A stretch of DNA of 64,000 bases from Burkholderia metallica (GCF_902832845.1 NZ_CADFDB010000008.1:124001-188000); one strand, 5' to 3'. Counted from the stretch's first letter, positions 15,905 through 27,385 are shown. Notes: generated from the letters alone by a model not told the origin. Made by a program: numbers and translations.

Positions 15905-17197
15905 CTACGTGCACTGCCAGAGATGCGCGCTGGTGCGGCACGGCGCGCACCAGAACGTGTAGTTTGCGCCGCCGCTGCCCCACAGCCATTCGCCGCCGTC
16001 CGTTTGCGGAAGGTCGGAGTCGAGCTGCATGACGAATGACATCCTGCGGCCGCAATCCGGACAGTCGGGATACCACGCCGACTGTACCCACGACGGCGCG
16101 CCGCCGACGCGGCTCAGGTTCTGCCGGCTGTTCGACATGCCCCATTCCTGCCGCGTCCAGCGTGCCGGTGCCGCAAAAAGTGCAACGTCTGCCTCCACGA
16201 GCGGGGCCGCCGGACAGTCCGGCTGGATCGCGATGTCGCGTTGCTGGGACGGGTGCGCACAGGCGTTGCCGGCGTCGTCGTGCCGGTGGAACATCGGACC
16301 GTCGCTCTCCCAGCCGCCGCACGACAGGCAGGTGTCGAACGACACGGGCGTCGTGCTGTCGATGCCGGCTGCAGCGGGTTGCGGCAGTGCCAGCAATCGA
16401 TGCAGCGGTTCGTGACACAGGCCGCATCGATGCGACGACACGCCGCCGAAGCGTGCACCCAATCGATGCGAATCGCCGGCGTGCCAGGTTGGGTGATGCG
16501 CAAGAATCTCGCGGTTCCATTTCGGCTGGGCGCGGAGTATCGATGCACCCAGCGTCGGGCCGAAATCGATATGCAGCGGCGCTTCGCCGTGCAAGGCGCG
16601 CAACGCGTCGTGTTCCTGAACGTAGCCGGCGGACATGAGCCAGTTGGCGCGCTTCTCGGGATCGTCCGGAAACAACCAGGCTGCCGCGTCGCGAACGGTT
16701 TCGGGGTGTCGCGAATGGAGTAGCGCGACGGCGCGTGCATGCGCTGCATCGCTGCCGGAAGGTGCGTTCGCAAGCCGGCCGCGCCATGCCTCGACCGTCG
16801 CCGGATCGAGCATCCGCCACGCGTTTTCCTCGTAGTACACGCGCGGCGACTGCTTCGTAGCGGCAATGTCGAGGAACGCGTCCCAGTGACCGGAAAACAC
16901 CTGCGGCGTCTGCATCACCACGCTCGACAACACGTTCGCGAGCCGCTCGTTCCATGCGCCGTTGCGGACGTCTTGCCACGCTTTGGCGGCGACTTTCGCG
17001 AGAGCGGTGTCGTCCATCAGGTCGAGCGCGGCGTCGAGGAACGTCGCGTGCGGCAATACGCGATCGAACGATGCGATCACGAGGTCGGCGAGCGCAGCCG
17101 GATTGTCGCGTCGCAGTGCCAGCATCTGCGACATCGGATCGTTGCCGATCCAGCGGAGGCGTTCGTAGTCGTCGAGAATGGTTTGTACGGTCGGCAT
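15905..17197 (-). CDS. uncharacterised cysteine-rich (zinc-ribbon-like) protein, DUF1963-like C-terminus
   Basis: Protein of 430 residues. The N-terminal half is helical and polar. The C-terminal half carries repeated CxxC pairs: RCGLCHEPLH, FDTCLSCGGWE, YPDCPDCGRRM and FWCAPCRTS, likely binding zinc. The ending, with VGGAPSWVQSAWYPDCPDC, MQLDSDLPQ, WLWGSGG and SAHLWQCT, resembles the C-terminus of bacterial DUF1963-type proteins, which often sit near antibacterial effector or immunity genes; none is evident here. ATG 17197 is chosen because it avoids overlapping the LysE-like gene; GTG or ATG choices up to 17275 are possible. The function is unknown. Confidence 0.7.
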   Translation of the reverse strand: MPTVQTILDDYERLRWIGNDPMSQMLALRRDNPAALADLVIASFDRVLPHATFLDAALDLMDDTALAKVAAKAWQDVRNGAWNERLANVLSSVVMQTPQVFSGHWDAFLDIAATKQSPRVYYEENAWRMLDPATVEAWRGRLANAPSGSDAAHARAVALLHSRHPETVRDAAAWLFPDDPEKRANWLMSAGYVQEHDALRALHGEAPLHIDFGPTLGASILRAQPKWNREILAHHPTWHAGDSHRLGARFGGVSSHRCGLCHEPLHRLLALPQPAAAGIDSTTPVSFDTCLSCGGWESDGPMFHRHDDAGNACAHPSQQRDIAIQPDCPAAPLVEADVALFAAPARWTRQEWGMSNSRQNLSRVGGAPSWVQSAWYPDCPDCGRRMSFVMQLDSDLPQTDGGEWLWGSGGANYTFWCAPCRTSAHLWQCT

Positions 17198-17243
17198 GGC
17201 GGGGAGCGGTGTAGGTTCGACGAGTGAGCGGAAGCCGGCTGGA

Positions 17244-17774
17244 TCAGCGTCCGGCGAGCATTCGCCCGCCGACACCCATCAGCAGCAGGCCGGCCGTCGT
17301 ATCGAGCACGGCCTTGCGTCGAACCAGCAGTCCGCGCACCGACGGGTGCGAGGCGCGCAGTGCCATCGTGCAATACCACGCGGCCGAGATCGCGACCGAT
17401 TTCGGATTCGTCATGCTGACGACGTAGCCCTTCTTCGCGGCGTGCCGGTCGGACGCGGCAGCCGGCGCGGCAACGGGAAGCGGCGTGCGCGCGGTCACGA
17501 TCATTTTCAGGCCGAGCCAGATCAGGTAGGCCGCGCCCGCCAGCCGCAGCGCCGTGTGGACCCACGCGACATGCGTGACGAGTAGGCTGAGCCCGGCGAT
17601 CGCGATTGCCGCCCAGGTGCCGGACGCGGCGGCCAGGCCCAGGCCGGTCATCACGCCGGCGCGGCGCGATGCGACCGCGGTCGACGTGACGATCACGAAG
17701 TTCGGGCCGGGGCTGGCGACGCTCAGTAAAAGGACGCCGGCAAGCGGCAGCAAGGTGGTAAGGTTGGGCGACAT
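17244..17774 (-). CDS. LysE/RhtB-family exporter with internal in-frame deletion
   Basis: Amino-acid exporter family, 176 residues against the usual ~205-210. The N-terminal hallmark is intact (LLLSVASPGPNFVIVTSTA), as are the AYLIWLGLKM helix and the TNPKS motif. After NPKSVA the sequence jumps straight to AAWYCTMALRASHPSVRGLL, which normally lies ~30 residues later, so about one transmembrane helix is absent without a frameshift. Transport may be lost or topology changed. ATG 17774 gives the family's canonical start SPNLTTLLPLAG; an ATG at 17798 is an alternative. It lies upstream of and close to the cysteine-rich gene on the same strand. Confidence 0.8.
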   Translation of the reverse strand: MSPNLTTLLPLAGVLLLSVASPGPNFVIVTSTAVASRRAGVMTGLGLAAASGTWAAIAIAGLSLLVTHVAWVHTALRLAGAAYLIWLGLKMIVTARTPLPVAAPAAASDRHAAKKGYVVSMTNPKSVAISAAWYCTMALRASHPSVRGLLVRRKAVLDTTAGLLLMGVGGRMLAGR

Positions 17775-17904
17775 GGCGTGGAAGGGCGGCACGGGCATTC
17801 ATCTTACCGCGAGGGCGCCGCCGTCGATTCTGGTGCGGGAAAACGCATTCGAAAGATATCCACACAGCTAGAGTCGAGTGGGTAGGCTGGATCGGACGCG
17901 TTCG

Positions 17905-18720
17905 CTAAATACCGAGGATTTCGTCGATGGACTGCTGTGCTTTTTGCCTCAGGCCCGTCGTATCGTGACCGAGGATGGACGCTGTTCTGATTTGCAGTTG
18001 GACGTATCGATCACCGTCGACCCTTGTCTCTTTCGGCTGGTTTGGCCATTTGACGGACAGATAGCAGCCGAATTCGTCATCTTCCGGGCGCACGAAACGG
18101 ACAATCGATCCGTCAAGCAAGTTAACGAGTTCGTCGTCGAATCCTTCTCGATGAAACTGTGGAAGTTCAGCGAGAAGGGGGATCAGTATCCTGGAGGATC
18201 TGCGCAATGGTGTGTATCGAGTCGCATTGTGTTCCGCTTCGATTTCGGCGGCCCCGGAACGTCGAACCAGTCGAGTCGGCAATAGGAGCAGCCAAAGCAA
18301 CGCCCCGAGAATCAGCGTGATGATTTTCCAGAGATTCCTCGGAACAGACCATTTTTCTCGATACGTAAAGTTCCGCCCGATGGCATCCGAGATGATGTTT
18401 GTTCCCCAGGATGCGGTGACGAACGGAATGATCCAGAGGAAAAAATTGGCTGAACTGGTGAAAGCCTTTACCTGCTCGGGAGACATTCGATACCGGGCCG
18501 CGATGTTGGAGGCGGTCGTCGCTTCGGCGATTGGTAACCAGTGAACCTGAATCTGGTATGCGGTCACGCCGGCCTCGGCAATCAGAAAGGATCCGCACAG
18601 GATCGCACCAGTCTTGCTGATGTCGTCCGTCGTGAGGAAGAGCATCAGCACGATGAAGGCCGCCATTGCAAGTGCGATCAGATTCGTGGACACGGCGGCG
18701 TTCAGGAAGTTGAGCATCAT
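17905..18720 (-). CDS. uncharacterised membrane protein, less GC-rich than its neighbours
   Basis: Protein of 271 residues with about four hydrophobic segments: LIALAMAAFIVLMLFL (~14-29), AILCGSFLIAEAGVTAY (~39-55), FFLWIIPFVTASWG (~93-106) and IITLILGALLWLLLLP (~133-148). A soluble C-terminal half of ~120 residues follows, with FVRPEDDEFGCYLSVKWP. I recognise no family. Codon use is visibly less GC-biased than in surrounding genes (more A/T third positions), as expected for recently acquired DNA. It stands alone on the minus strand. Confidence 0.6.
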   Translation of the reverse strand: MMLNFLNAAVSTNLIALAMAAFIVLMLFLTTDDISKTGAILCGSFLIAEAGVTAYQIQVHWLPIAEATTASNIAARYRMSPEQVKAFTSSANFFLWIIPFVTASWGTNIISDAIGRNFTYREKWSVPRNLWKIITLILGALLWLLLLPTRLVRRSGAAEIEAEHNATRYTPLRRSSRILIPLLAELPQFHREGFDDELVNLLDGSIVRFVRPEDDEFGCYLSVKWPNQPKETRVDGDRYVQLQIRTASILGHDTTGLRQKAQQSIDEILGI

Positions 18721-18908
18721 ATTTGTGCCCTAAAAGCTAATCTTTCGGCACGGATGCTTGAATCTTTAGGGTGAACGCCTTCGCGGCTGTCTGGGGATCG
18801 TACCGGGTGAAATGGCAATTCGGTCGGGCGGCGTAATTCAAGTGGGTTCGCGGTAGCGACGCGATACCGGAAATTCCAATCAGATATCGCTGCGCTGGCT
18901 AGAAGAAT

Positions 18909-18940
18909 GCAGCGTGTGATGAAAAATCATCACGCGCTGC
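18909..18940 (-). terminator. terminator downstream of groEL
   Basis: On the minus strand, GCAGCGCGTGATGA, a TTTT loop and TCATCACACGCTGC form a 14-bp stem with one G-T pair, followed by ATTCTTCT. It lies ~53 bp after the groEL stop. Confidence 0.8.
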
Positions 18941-18992
18941 AACTATGCAAGAGCCGTTCGCCTCGTGGACGATCCGTCGTCTTTCGATACCA

Positions 18993-20645
<1,653 letters not shown>

Positions 20646-20936
20646 TTAATGATTGACGACCGCGACGATGTCTTCCTCGCGCAGTACGAGAAACTCGTTG
20701 CCGTCCACCTTGACGGCTTGCCCCGCGTACTTGCCGAACAGCACGCGTTCGCCGACCTGAAGGTCGGGCACGATGCGCTGGCCGTCCGCGTCCTTGCGGC
20801 CGGGGCCGACGGCGATCACTTCGCCCTGGTCGGGCTTTTCGGCGGCGCTGTCGGGAATCACGATCCCCGACGCGGTGGTGGTTTCCTGGTCGAGTCGCTT
20901 CACGATCACGCGGTCGTGCAAGGGTCGTAGGCTCAT
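20646..20936 (-). CDS. groS: co-chaperonin GroES (additional copy)
   Basis: 10-kDa lid of the chaperonin, 96 residues. [15 protein letters not shown], the mobile loop [29 protein letters not shown] and the terminal [10 protein letters not shown] are typical and full length. The start at 20936 is preceded by ACAGGA; the longer in-frame reading to 20975 would run into the CIRCE operator. First gene of the two-gene operon, 12 bp before groEL. Confidence 0.97.
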   Translation of the reverse strand: MSLRPLHDRVIVKRLDQETTTASGIVIPDSAAEKPDQGEVIAVGPGRKDADGQRIVPDLQVGERVLFGKYAGQAVKVDGNEFLVLREEDIVAVVNH

Positions 20937-20968
20937 GGATTCGTCCTGTGCTGATCTGTCGAAATGGG

Positions 20969-20995
20969 CTGGCACTCTTTAGCAGAGAGTGCTGA
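20969..20995 (-). promoter_or_regulatory. CIRCE operator (HrcA site)
   Basis: On the minus strand TCAGCACTC, nine bases, then GAGTGCCAG, matching the consensus TTAGCACTC-N9-GAGTGCTAA with two changes in each arm's outer bases. It lies between the -10 element and the groES start, where bound HrcA would block transcription until heat stress. Confidence 0.9.
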
Positions 20996-20997
20996 CG

Positions 20998-21027
20998 AGT
21001 ATAAAAATGCGCGGCGGCGCGATCCAA
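20998..21027 (-). promoter_or_regulatory. sigma-70-type promoter of groES-groEL
   Basis: Minus strand: -35 TTGGAT (21022-21027), 18-base spacer, -10 TATACT (20998-21003), immediately upstream of the CIRCE operator. No clear sigma-32 consensus was seen in addition. Confidence 0.75.
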
Positions 21028-21079
21028 TAACGGATTCCGAAATGCATTCGCGCCGTCGTGCAAAAGCGCGTCGCCTCCG

Positions 21080-22363
21080 CTATTGCGACACGGCTTGCTG
21101 GGCGGCGGGCGTGCAGACCGGGCGGATCGTCTCACCGGCAAGCACACGCTTCACGAACGGAATCGAATCGGCGAGCGACGCGTTCACGGTGCCGTTGTGT
21201 TCTCGGCCCGCATACAGGTGCGCGTCGACCGTCGTGCCGGCCGCGCACGCATCCTTCGCGAGCGCGAGTTCAAGCGGCGCGAGCCCGTCGTCCGCGCCTG
21301 CGCCGATGAAGACGGGCGTCGCGATCTTCAGCGTCGGGTATTTCAGGTACTCGTCCCACCAAGCCTTCAGCCGTGCATCGCCGCCGGGCTTCACGGTGTT
21401 CGCGTGCGTGAGGTGCGCGAGCGCCGCGTCGTCCTCGAGCGATGCGAGACAACTGATGCGCGACTGTTCGAGGATCGGCAATGCCTGCTCGGTCAGCACT
21501 TCGTCCGCGCGCAGCGACGGGTCGATCTGCTGCGCGGAGAGCACCGAGTAGAACTGGTACGCGAGCGTCGGATCGACCCGATCGGGATCGCGCCGGTACG
21601 CGCTTTCGAACTTCGGCAGCGACGCGAGCGTGGCGGGCGACGCGTTGTAGATCGTCCCGGTGGCGACGGTCGCACGGATCGCGAGTTCGGGCGCATAGGC
21701 GGGCGCGTAGCCGGCCGCCGCGAACACGGCCGAGCCGCCTTGCGACTGGCCGACGAGCACGACCTCGTTCGCGAGGCCCGGCACGCCGCCGAGCACCGCG
21801 CGCACGCTGTCGAGGAGCGTGTAGCTGTTCGAGCGGTTGTTGAGCTGCGGATTCGGGCCGGGCGTGCCGAGCCCCTGATAGTCGGTCGCGACGACCGCGA
21901 ACCCTTGCTGAAGCCACGCGTTCAGGTAGCGCACGTCGCGATACGAGCGGCCGAACCACGACGGCGCGCAGATGTCGGCCATCCCGAACGTGCCGTGCGC
22001 CCACGCGACGATCGGCCAGCCGCCCGCCGGCGGCGTGCCGCGCGGCACGAACAGCGCACCCGACACGGCGATCGGCGTGCGGCCGCCGACGCCGTCGGTC
22101 GATGCATAGAGGATGCGCAGCTGGCGCCCGGCGCTCGCGAGCCCGAGCGTCGCCGGAAGCGGCTCGGTGCGCAGCAGCACGCCGGGCGTCGCCGGAATGT
22201 CGCGGTCCCACGTGTAGAACGCGGACACGCGACCGTCTCCCTGTAACGGATCGGGTGCGGGCACGCGGCCCGGCGACGCCGCATGCGAGAGGAAAGACGA
22301 GACGGCGAGCGCCGAAGCCAGCAGCGTGCGCGCGGCATGGCCGCGCAAGGGGAGAAGCGTCAT
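21080..22363 (-). CDS. exported secretory-lipase-like alpha/beta hydrolase
   Basis: Predicted secreted or periplasmic lipase/esterase of 427 residues. A signal peptide (LLASALAVSSFLSHAA, ~13-28) precedes a long alpha/beta hydrolase of the secretory lipase type: WPIVAWAHGTFG, ADICAPSWF, the GYPAL-like VATDYQGLGTPGP, the nucleophile elbow LVGQSQGGSAVF, IGAGADDGLAPLE and a His in GREHNGTVN. The usual substrates are triglycerides or esters. The gene has a very good sigma-54 promoter 68 bp upstream, facing away from the class II aldolase promoter, so it appears to belong to the SfnR-type regulon. ATG 22363 gives the signal peptide; its ribosome site is weak. Confidence 0.85.
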   Translation of the reverse strand: MTLLPLRGHAARTLLASALAVSSFLSHAASPGRVPAPDPLQGDGRVSAFYTWDRDIPATPGVLLRTEPLPATLGLASAGRQLRILYASTDGVGGRTPIAVSGALFVPRGTPPAGGWPIVAWAHGTFGMADICAPSWFGRSYRDVRYLNAWLQQGFAVVATDYQGLGTPGPNPQLNNRSNSYTLLDSVRAVLGGVPGLANEVVLVGQSQGGSAVFAAAGYAPAYAPELAIRATVATGTIYNASPATLASLPKFESAYRRDPDRVDPTLAYQFYSVLSAQQIDPSLRADEVLTEQALPILEQSRISCLASLEDDAALAHLTHANTVKPGGDARLKAWWDEYLKYPTLKIATPVFIGAGADDGLAPLELALAKDACAAGTTVDAHLYAGREHNGTVNASLADSIPFVKRVLAGETIRPVCTPAAQQAVSQ

Positions 22364-22430
22364 GGTCGGAGGGATGTCGGTGAAGTCGGATCGGACGTGC
22401 CGGACAGTGCGTGGCGCGGGCCGACCACGA

Positions 22431-22446
22431 TGCAAGTTTCGAACCA
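22431..22446 (-). promoter_or_regulatory. sigma-54 promoter, lipase gene
   Basis: TGGTTCGAAACTTGCA on the minus strand. It has GG at -24, GC at -12 and the full TTGCA, with the required spacing, 68 bp before the lipase start. Confidence 0.75.
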
Positions 22447-22554
22447 GCGCGTGCGTTGCAACGGCGGCGTGCGGTGTGACGGGCTGTCGCGTGGTGCGTC
22501 GGACCGTGCGCGCATGGACCGGCTGCGTGTCACGCAGCAATCCGGGCCGGCGGG

Positions 22555-22572
22555 CTGTTGCTCCCGCAACAG
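22555..22572. promoter_or_regulatory. enhancer-site palindrome CTGTTGC-N4-GCAACAG
   Basis: A perfect 7+7 palindrome with a 4-bp spacer (TCCC). The same palindrome with a different spacer (GCCA) is at 28666-28683. Inferred binding site of the SfnR-like activator encoded at 23553. Confidence 0.7.
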
Positions 22573-22656
22573 AAGCGCACGCGTGGATCGTACGGCGCGC
22601 ATCGTGCGTGGTGCACGCGCACCGTGGCGCGGGCCTTCGACGCATGCCTGCCCGGC

Positions 22657-22672
22657 TGGCACGATTGCTGCT
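22657..22672 (+). promoter_or_regulatory. sigma-54 promoter, class II aldolase gene
   Basis: TGGCACGATTGCTGCT: perfect -24 TGGCACG and GC at -12 with correct spacing, 80 bp before the ATG at 22752. Confidence 0.75.
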
Positions 22673-22751
22673 GATCCGGTGGCCGTGCGTCGCGGTGTGA
22701 CGACATCGCGATGCGAGCCCATCCGTTCATTCGATCAAGGAAACCGTCCTC

Positions 22752-23432
22752 ATGTCCGTCACCTCAACCATCGACAGCGGCGAACTCGTGGCATTCGTCG
22801 AGCGCGCCACGCGCGAATTCACGCAGGCCGAACGCGTACTGAAGGACACGCGCACGCTGTCCGCGACCAATACGTTCCAGGCGTTCCAGCGTGTGCCGGG
22901 CACGGAACTCGTCGTCGCGCTGTCGGCGCCGAGCCCGTGGGCCGCGTCGCAGGAGATCCAGCCCGTCGTCGTGACGTTCGACGGCGACGTGCTGCACGGC
23001 GACGCGCGCGCGGGCGGCAACGGGCCGCGCTATGCGGACGTGTTCCGCGAAGCGCCGGAAGTCGGCGTCGTGATCCACGTGCATGGCCCGTACCTCGGTG
23101 CCTGGGCGAGCGCGCATCGCCCGCTGCCGATCCGCTATGCGCCGGCCGCGCGCTACACGCGCGCACGCGAGATTCCGGTGTATGTCGATCGCCGTCCCGG
23201 CGAGCCGCGCTTCATCGTCGACACGATCCGGCGCGACCCCGAGGTACCGGCGATCATCGAGGCGAACGGCGGCGCGACCTTCTGGGGAAAATCAATCCTC
23301 GACGTTTCGAAGTACATCCTGATCCTCGAGGAAGCCGCGTATTTCCAGGCGCTCGCCGAACCGCTCGGCGGCTCGCTCGAATTCGGTCCGGGCGCGCTCG
23401 AGCAGCAATGGAAGATGACCGGCCTCGCGTGA
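22752..23432 (+). CDS. class II aldolase/adducin-family protein
   Basis: Metal-dependent aldolase-fold protein of 226 residues, cytoplasmic. Recognised by the zinc-site motif VVIHVHGPYLGAW (H109, H111) and the preceding substrate-loop region, with the family's ILILEEAAYFQALAEPLG helix at the C-terminus. Related proteins act on sugar phosphates as fuculose or ribulose epimerase/aldolases, or as decarboxylases, so the substrate is open. AAGGAAAC precedes ATG 22752. It is controlled by the sigma-54 promoter at 22657 and sits directly upstream of the SfnR-like gene. In an organosulfur locus it may process the carbon skeleton left after desulfurisation. Confidence 0.85.
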   Translation: MSVTSTIDSGELVAFVERATREFTQAERVLKDTRTLSATNTFQAFQRVPGTELVVALSAPSPWAASQEIQPVVVTFDGDVLHGDARAGGNGPRYADVFREAPEVGVVIHVHGPYLGAWASAHRPLPIRYAPAARYTRAREIPVYVDRRPGEPRFIVDTIRRDPEVPAIIEANGGATFWGKSILDVSKYILILEEAAYFQALAEPLGGSLEFGPGALEQQWKMTGLA

Positions 23433-23552
23433 CGCCGCGCGGCGGCCCGCGCAATCCGGCCGCCGTCATACCGATAGCTCGATGAATTGGTTCGTGGCCG
23501 GCGCGCGCCTTGCTATCGTCGAACCTTCCCCGTTCAACACGCCGGTCGTGCC

Positions 23553-24658
<1,106 letters not shown>

Positions 24659-24668
<10 letters not shown>

Positions 24669-25447
24669 TCGCGCCAGCGCAGCGCGCGCTGCGCGATCCG
24701 CTCGCATAGCGCACTCATGCCGACGGCGAGCGCCGTCACGCCCAGCACGCAGACCAGCAACACGTCGGCGCGTGCGCCTGCCTGCGCGTTCTGCATCAGG
24801 CTGCCGACCCCCGCGCCCGCGTTGAACAGCAGCTCGCTGCTGGTTGCCGTGATCCAGGCGAACGGCACGGCCTGCAGCACACCCGCGAACAGGTCGGGCA
24901 GCGCGCCCGGAATCAGCACGTCGCGCCACAGGCCGATGCGCGTCAGGCGATACGACTGCGCGAGTTCGACATAGCGCGGATCGACGCGGCGCAGCCCGTC
25001 GAAGCTGGCGGTGGTCATCGGGTAGAACGCGGCGAGCGCGATGATGAACACCTTCGCGAATTCGCCGGTGCCGGCCCACAGGCTCAGCAGCGGAATCAGC
25101 CCGAGCAGCGGCACGTAGCGCAGCGCCTGGAACGCCGGCTCGCCGAGCTTGCGCGCGAGCGTCGAGCGCGCCATCGTCGCGCCGAACACGAGCCCGAACG
25201 CGACACCGGCCGCCAGGCCGAGCGTCGTGCGGCGCAGGCTCGCGCCGAGATCGGTTGCGAGTTCGCCGCTGCGGGCGAGTTCGACGAGCGCGGCGCCCAC
25301 CTGCTGCAACGGTACGAATGCGTATTGATGGGCCGCGTCGCCGGACGACGCGTACTGCCATGCGGCGACCAGCAGCGCCGGCACGACGAGGCCGCGCGCA
25401 CGACGGCGCAGCGCGGCGAACGGGAAGGGGGGCTTGGCGGGGGGCAT
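24659..25447 (-). CDS. ABC transporter permease (SsuC/TauC-like)
   Basis: Inner-membrane subunit of 262 residues with five to six hydrophobic segments and the binding-protein-dependent transport signature around ELAQSYRLTRIGLWRDVLIPGALPDLFAGVLQ (~160-191), where the EAA-like loop docks the ATPase. SsuC/TauC-type permeases import sulfonates, taurine or nitrate. It is the last gene of the leftward operon, 16 bp after the first permease. The two permeases differ in sequence, so the channel is probably a heterodimer. There is no ATPase gene in the operon. Confidence 0.9.
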
Positions 25448-25463
25448 TCGGAAACCTGTTCGT

Positions 25464-26279
25464 TCAGCGCGCGGGCGTCTGCCAGCGCAATGCGTAGCGT
25501 TGCACGAGCGCGATCGACCGGTCGATCGCGAAGCCGATCAGCCCGATCACCGCGACGTCGATGAGCACGACGTCGAGGCGCAGCATCTGCCGCGCCAGTT
25601 CCATCATCTGGCCGATCCCGCTGTCGGCGCTGAGCAGTTCGACCGCGACGAGCGCGAGCCAGGCACGGGCGAGCGCGATCCGCACGCCGGTCAGCAGGGG
25701 CGGCAACGCGGCGGGCAGCAGCACGTCGCGCAACAGCGCGAAGCGGCCGAGCCCATAGTGGCGCGCCATCTCGACGAGATCGCGCGGCGCGTCGTGCACG
25801 CCCGTGTACGCGGCCAGCGCGACCGGAAAAAACACGGCCTTGCCGACGACGACCAGCTTCAGCGGTTCGTCGACGCCGATCAGCAGGATCAGCAGCGGAA
25901 TCAGCGTGAGCGTCGGCACCTGCCGCAGCAGGTCGAACGTCGGCCGCAGGTAATCGGCGAACAGCCGGCTGCGCGCAAGCAGGATGCCGAATGCCGCGCC
26001 GCCGGTCGCGCCGATCACGAAGCCGAGCGCGAGACGATGTAGCGTGATCAGCAGGTTGTCGCGCAGTTCGCCCGTGTCGAGCAGCGTGCGCAGCGTGGCC
26101 GCGAGCCGCTCGGGCGGCACGACGAGCTGCGGCGGGAACCAGCGCTGCGCGCTCGCGAGCCACCACAGCGCGACGAACGCGACGGGCGTGGCCCACCACA
26201 GCGCGATGCCGCCGAGCCGTGCAATGCCGGGCAGGCGGAGCGCGCGTGCGCCGTTCGACGCGAGGGCATGCATCGGCAT
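25464..26279 (-). CDS. ABC transporter permease (SsuC/TauC-like)
   Basis: Inner-membrane subunit of 271 residues. Hydrophobic segments start at ~28-45 (ALWWATPVAFVALWWLAS), with further ones through LALGFVIGATGGAAFGILLA and VLIDVAVIGLIGFAIDRS; the ATPase-docking loop is EMARHYGLGRFALLRDVLLPAALPPLLTG. Its ATG overlaps the stop of the substrate-binding protein (TGATG on the minus strand), showing translational coupling. It pairs with the permease gene downstream. Longer in-frame readings to 26486 lie inside the binding-protein gene and are rejected. Confidence 0.9.
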   Translation of the reverse strand: MPMHALASNGARALRLPGIARLGGIALWWATPVAFVALWWLASAQRWFPPQLVVPPERLAATLRTLLDTGELRDNLLITLHRLALGFVIGATGGAAFGILLARSRLFADYLRPTFDLLRQVPTLTLIPLLILLIGVDEPLKLVVVGKAVFFPVALAAYTGVHDAPRDLVEMARHYGLGRFALLRDVLLPAALPPLLTGVRIALARAWLALVAVELLSADSGIGQMMELARQMLRLDVVLIDVAVIGLIGFAIDRSIALVQRYALRWQTPAR

Positions 26280-27385
26280 CAGCGGCTCGCGACGCGCGCC
26301 GCGTCGGTGCGCCAGTAGCCGTCGAGCCCGAGCTGCTTGAGCGCGGTCGACACGAACGTCGGCGCGAGCAGCGCGTTCACGTCGACCGGCGTGGACGTCA
26401 GGCCGGCCTGGCGGCTGTACGCGACGACGTCGCGGTAGTGGCCGGTCAGCGCGGGTGTAAAGAGCGGCGTCCATTGCTCCTTCCACGGTGTCGCCTCATC
26501 CGCGTATTCGCGGCGCACGATGCTTTCCGGCTGGCCGGACGCGCTCAGGATCTTCACGTACGCGTCGCGGTTCTGCGGCTGCGAGATCCAGTGCGCGGCA
26601 CGCACGTAGGCCGTCGCGACGAGCTGCGTGATGGCGGGGTAGCGCCGCACGAAATCGTCAGACGCCCACAGTTCCGCGCGCATCTTCCAGTCGTCGGGCG
26701 CGGTCTTGGTCGACCAGATGATCTTGCCGACATGCTTGTCGACGAGCGAATACGCGTCGGACAGCGTGAAGAAGCCGTCGACGCGGCCGGCCGCGACGGC
26801 CGCCGCGCCGGCCTGCGGGTCGAGGTTGTAGATCTTGAAGTCGGACAGCTTCAGCCCGTTCTCGGCGAGCAGCTTGCCGAACGTGACTTCCCACGGCCGG
26901 CCGCGATTGAGCGCGATGCGCTTGCCCTTGAGATCGACGATCGATTTTGCGGCCGAGCCGGCCGGCACGACGAGATACGTATTGCTGCCGACACCGCCCG
27001 GCACGATCAGGCGCGTATGGGTGCCCGACGCGTTGACGACGACCGACGGCAGGTCGCCATAGCCGGCGAAATCGATGCTGCCGTTCGTGAACGCCTCGTT
27101 CACGAGCGTGCCGACCGCCGCGGTCGACACGGGCACCCACTGCAGCTTCACGTGCCGCGCGGCGAGCGCCTTCTCGAGCGACTTGTCAGCGTCGATCAGT
27201 GCGGACGCGCCCGCGTATTGCGTCTTGCCGCCGCTCGAATAGGCGACGACGGCGATCCGCACGACCTTGGGCGCGTCGTCCGCATGCGCGGCCGGTGTGG
27301 CGAGCGATGCCGCGGCGAACGGCAGCGCGGCGAACAGCGCGCGCAGCGGGCGGCGTAGTGTGGCGAGGGAGAGCGTGTGTTTCAT
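26279..27385 (-). CDS. periplasmic substrate-binding protein, NitT/TauT/SsuA family
   Basis: Solute receptor of 368 residues. The signal peptide ends at PAAHA|DD (~36). The mature part opens VVRIAVVAYSSGGKTQYAG and has IDFAGYGDLPSVV, LKGKRIALNRGRPWEVTFGKLL and AAAVAAGRVDGFFTLSDAYSLV, the pattern of aliphatic-sulfonate and taurine receptors. Second gene of the leftward sigma-54 operon (DszB-like, this protein, two permeases), 30 bp after the DszB-like stop. The ligand is probably an organosulfur compound by context. Confidence 0.9.
   Translation of the reverse strand: MKHTLSLATLRRPLRALFAALPFAAASLATPAAHADDAPKVVRIAVVAYSSGGKTQYAGASALIDADKSLEKALAARHVKLQWVPVSTAAVGTLVNEAFTNGSIDFAGYGDLPSVVVNASGTHTRLIVPGGVGSNTYLVVPAGSAAKSIVDLKGKRIALNRGRPWEVTFGKLLAENGLKLSDFKIYNLDPQAGAAAVAAGRVDGFFTLSDAYSLVDKHVGKIIWSTKTAPDDWKMRAELWASDDFVRRYPAITQLVATAYVRAAHWISQPQNRDAYVKILSASGQPESIVRREYADEATPWKEQWTPLFTPALTGHYRDVVAYSRQAGLTSTPVDVNALLAPTFVSTALKQLGLDGYWRTDAARVASR

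Larger units (their letters stand above)
22364..22751. promoter_or_regulatory. 388-bp divergent sigma-54 control region (lipase/aldolase)
   Basis: No gene. It holds a leftward -24/-12 promoter (22431-22446), a rightward one (22657-22672) and, between them, the palindrome CTGTTGC-N4-GCAACAG (22555-22572) and a second inverted repeat CTGCGTG-T-CACGCAG (22523-22537). The layout mirrors the region at 28493-28947. Confidence 0.75.

Noticed and set aside
23433-23552. Possible sigma-54 promoter (TGGTTCGTGGCCGGCG) before the sfnR-like gene
   Set aside because: The -12 region lacks TTGC; only the GG and GC spacing fits, which is expected often in GC-rich DNA.
25464-26486. Longer start for the first ABC permease
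   Set aside because: The extra 69 codons lie within the substrate-binding protein gene; the coupled TGATG start at 26279 is far better.
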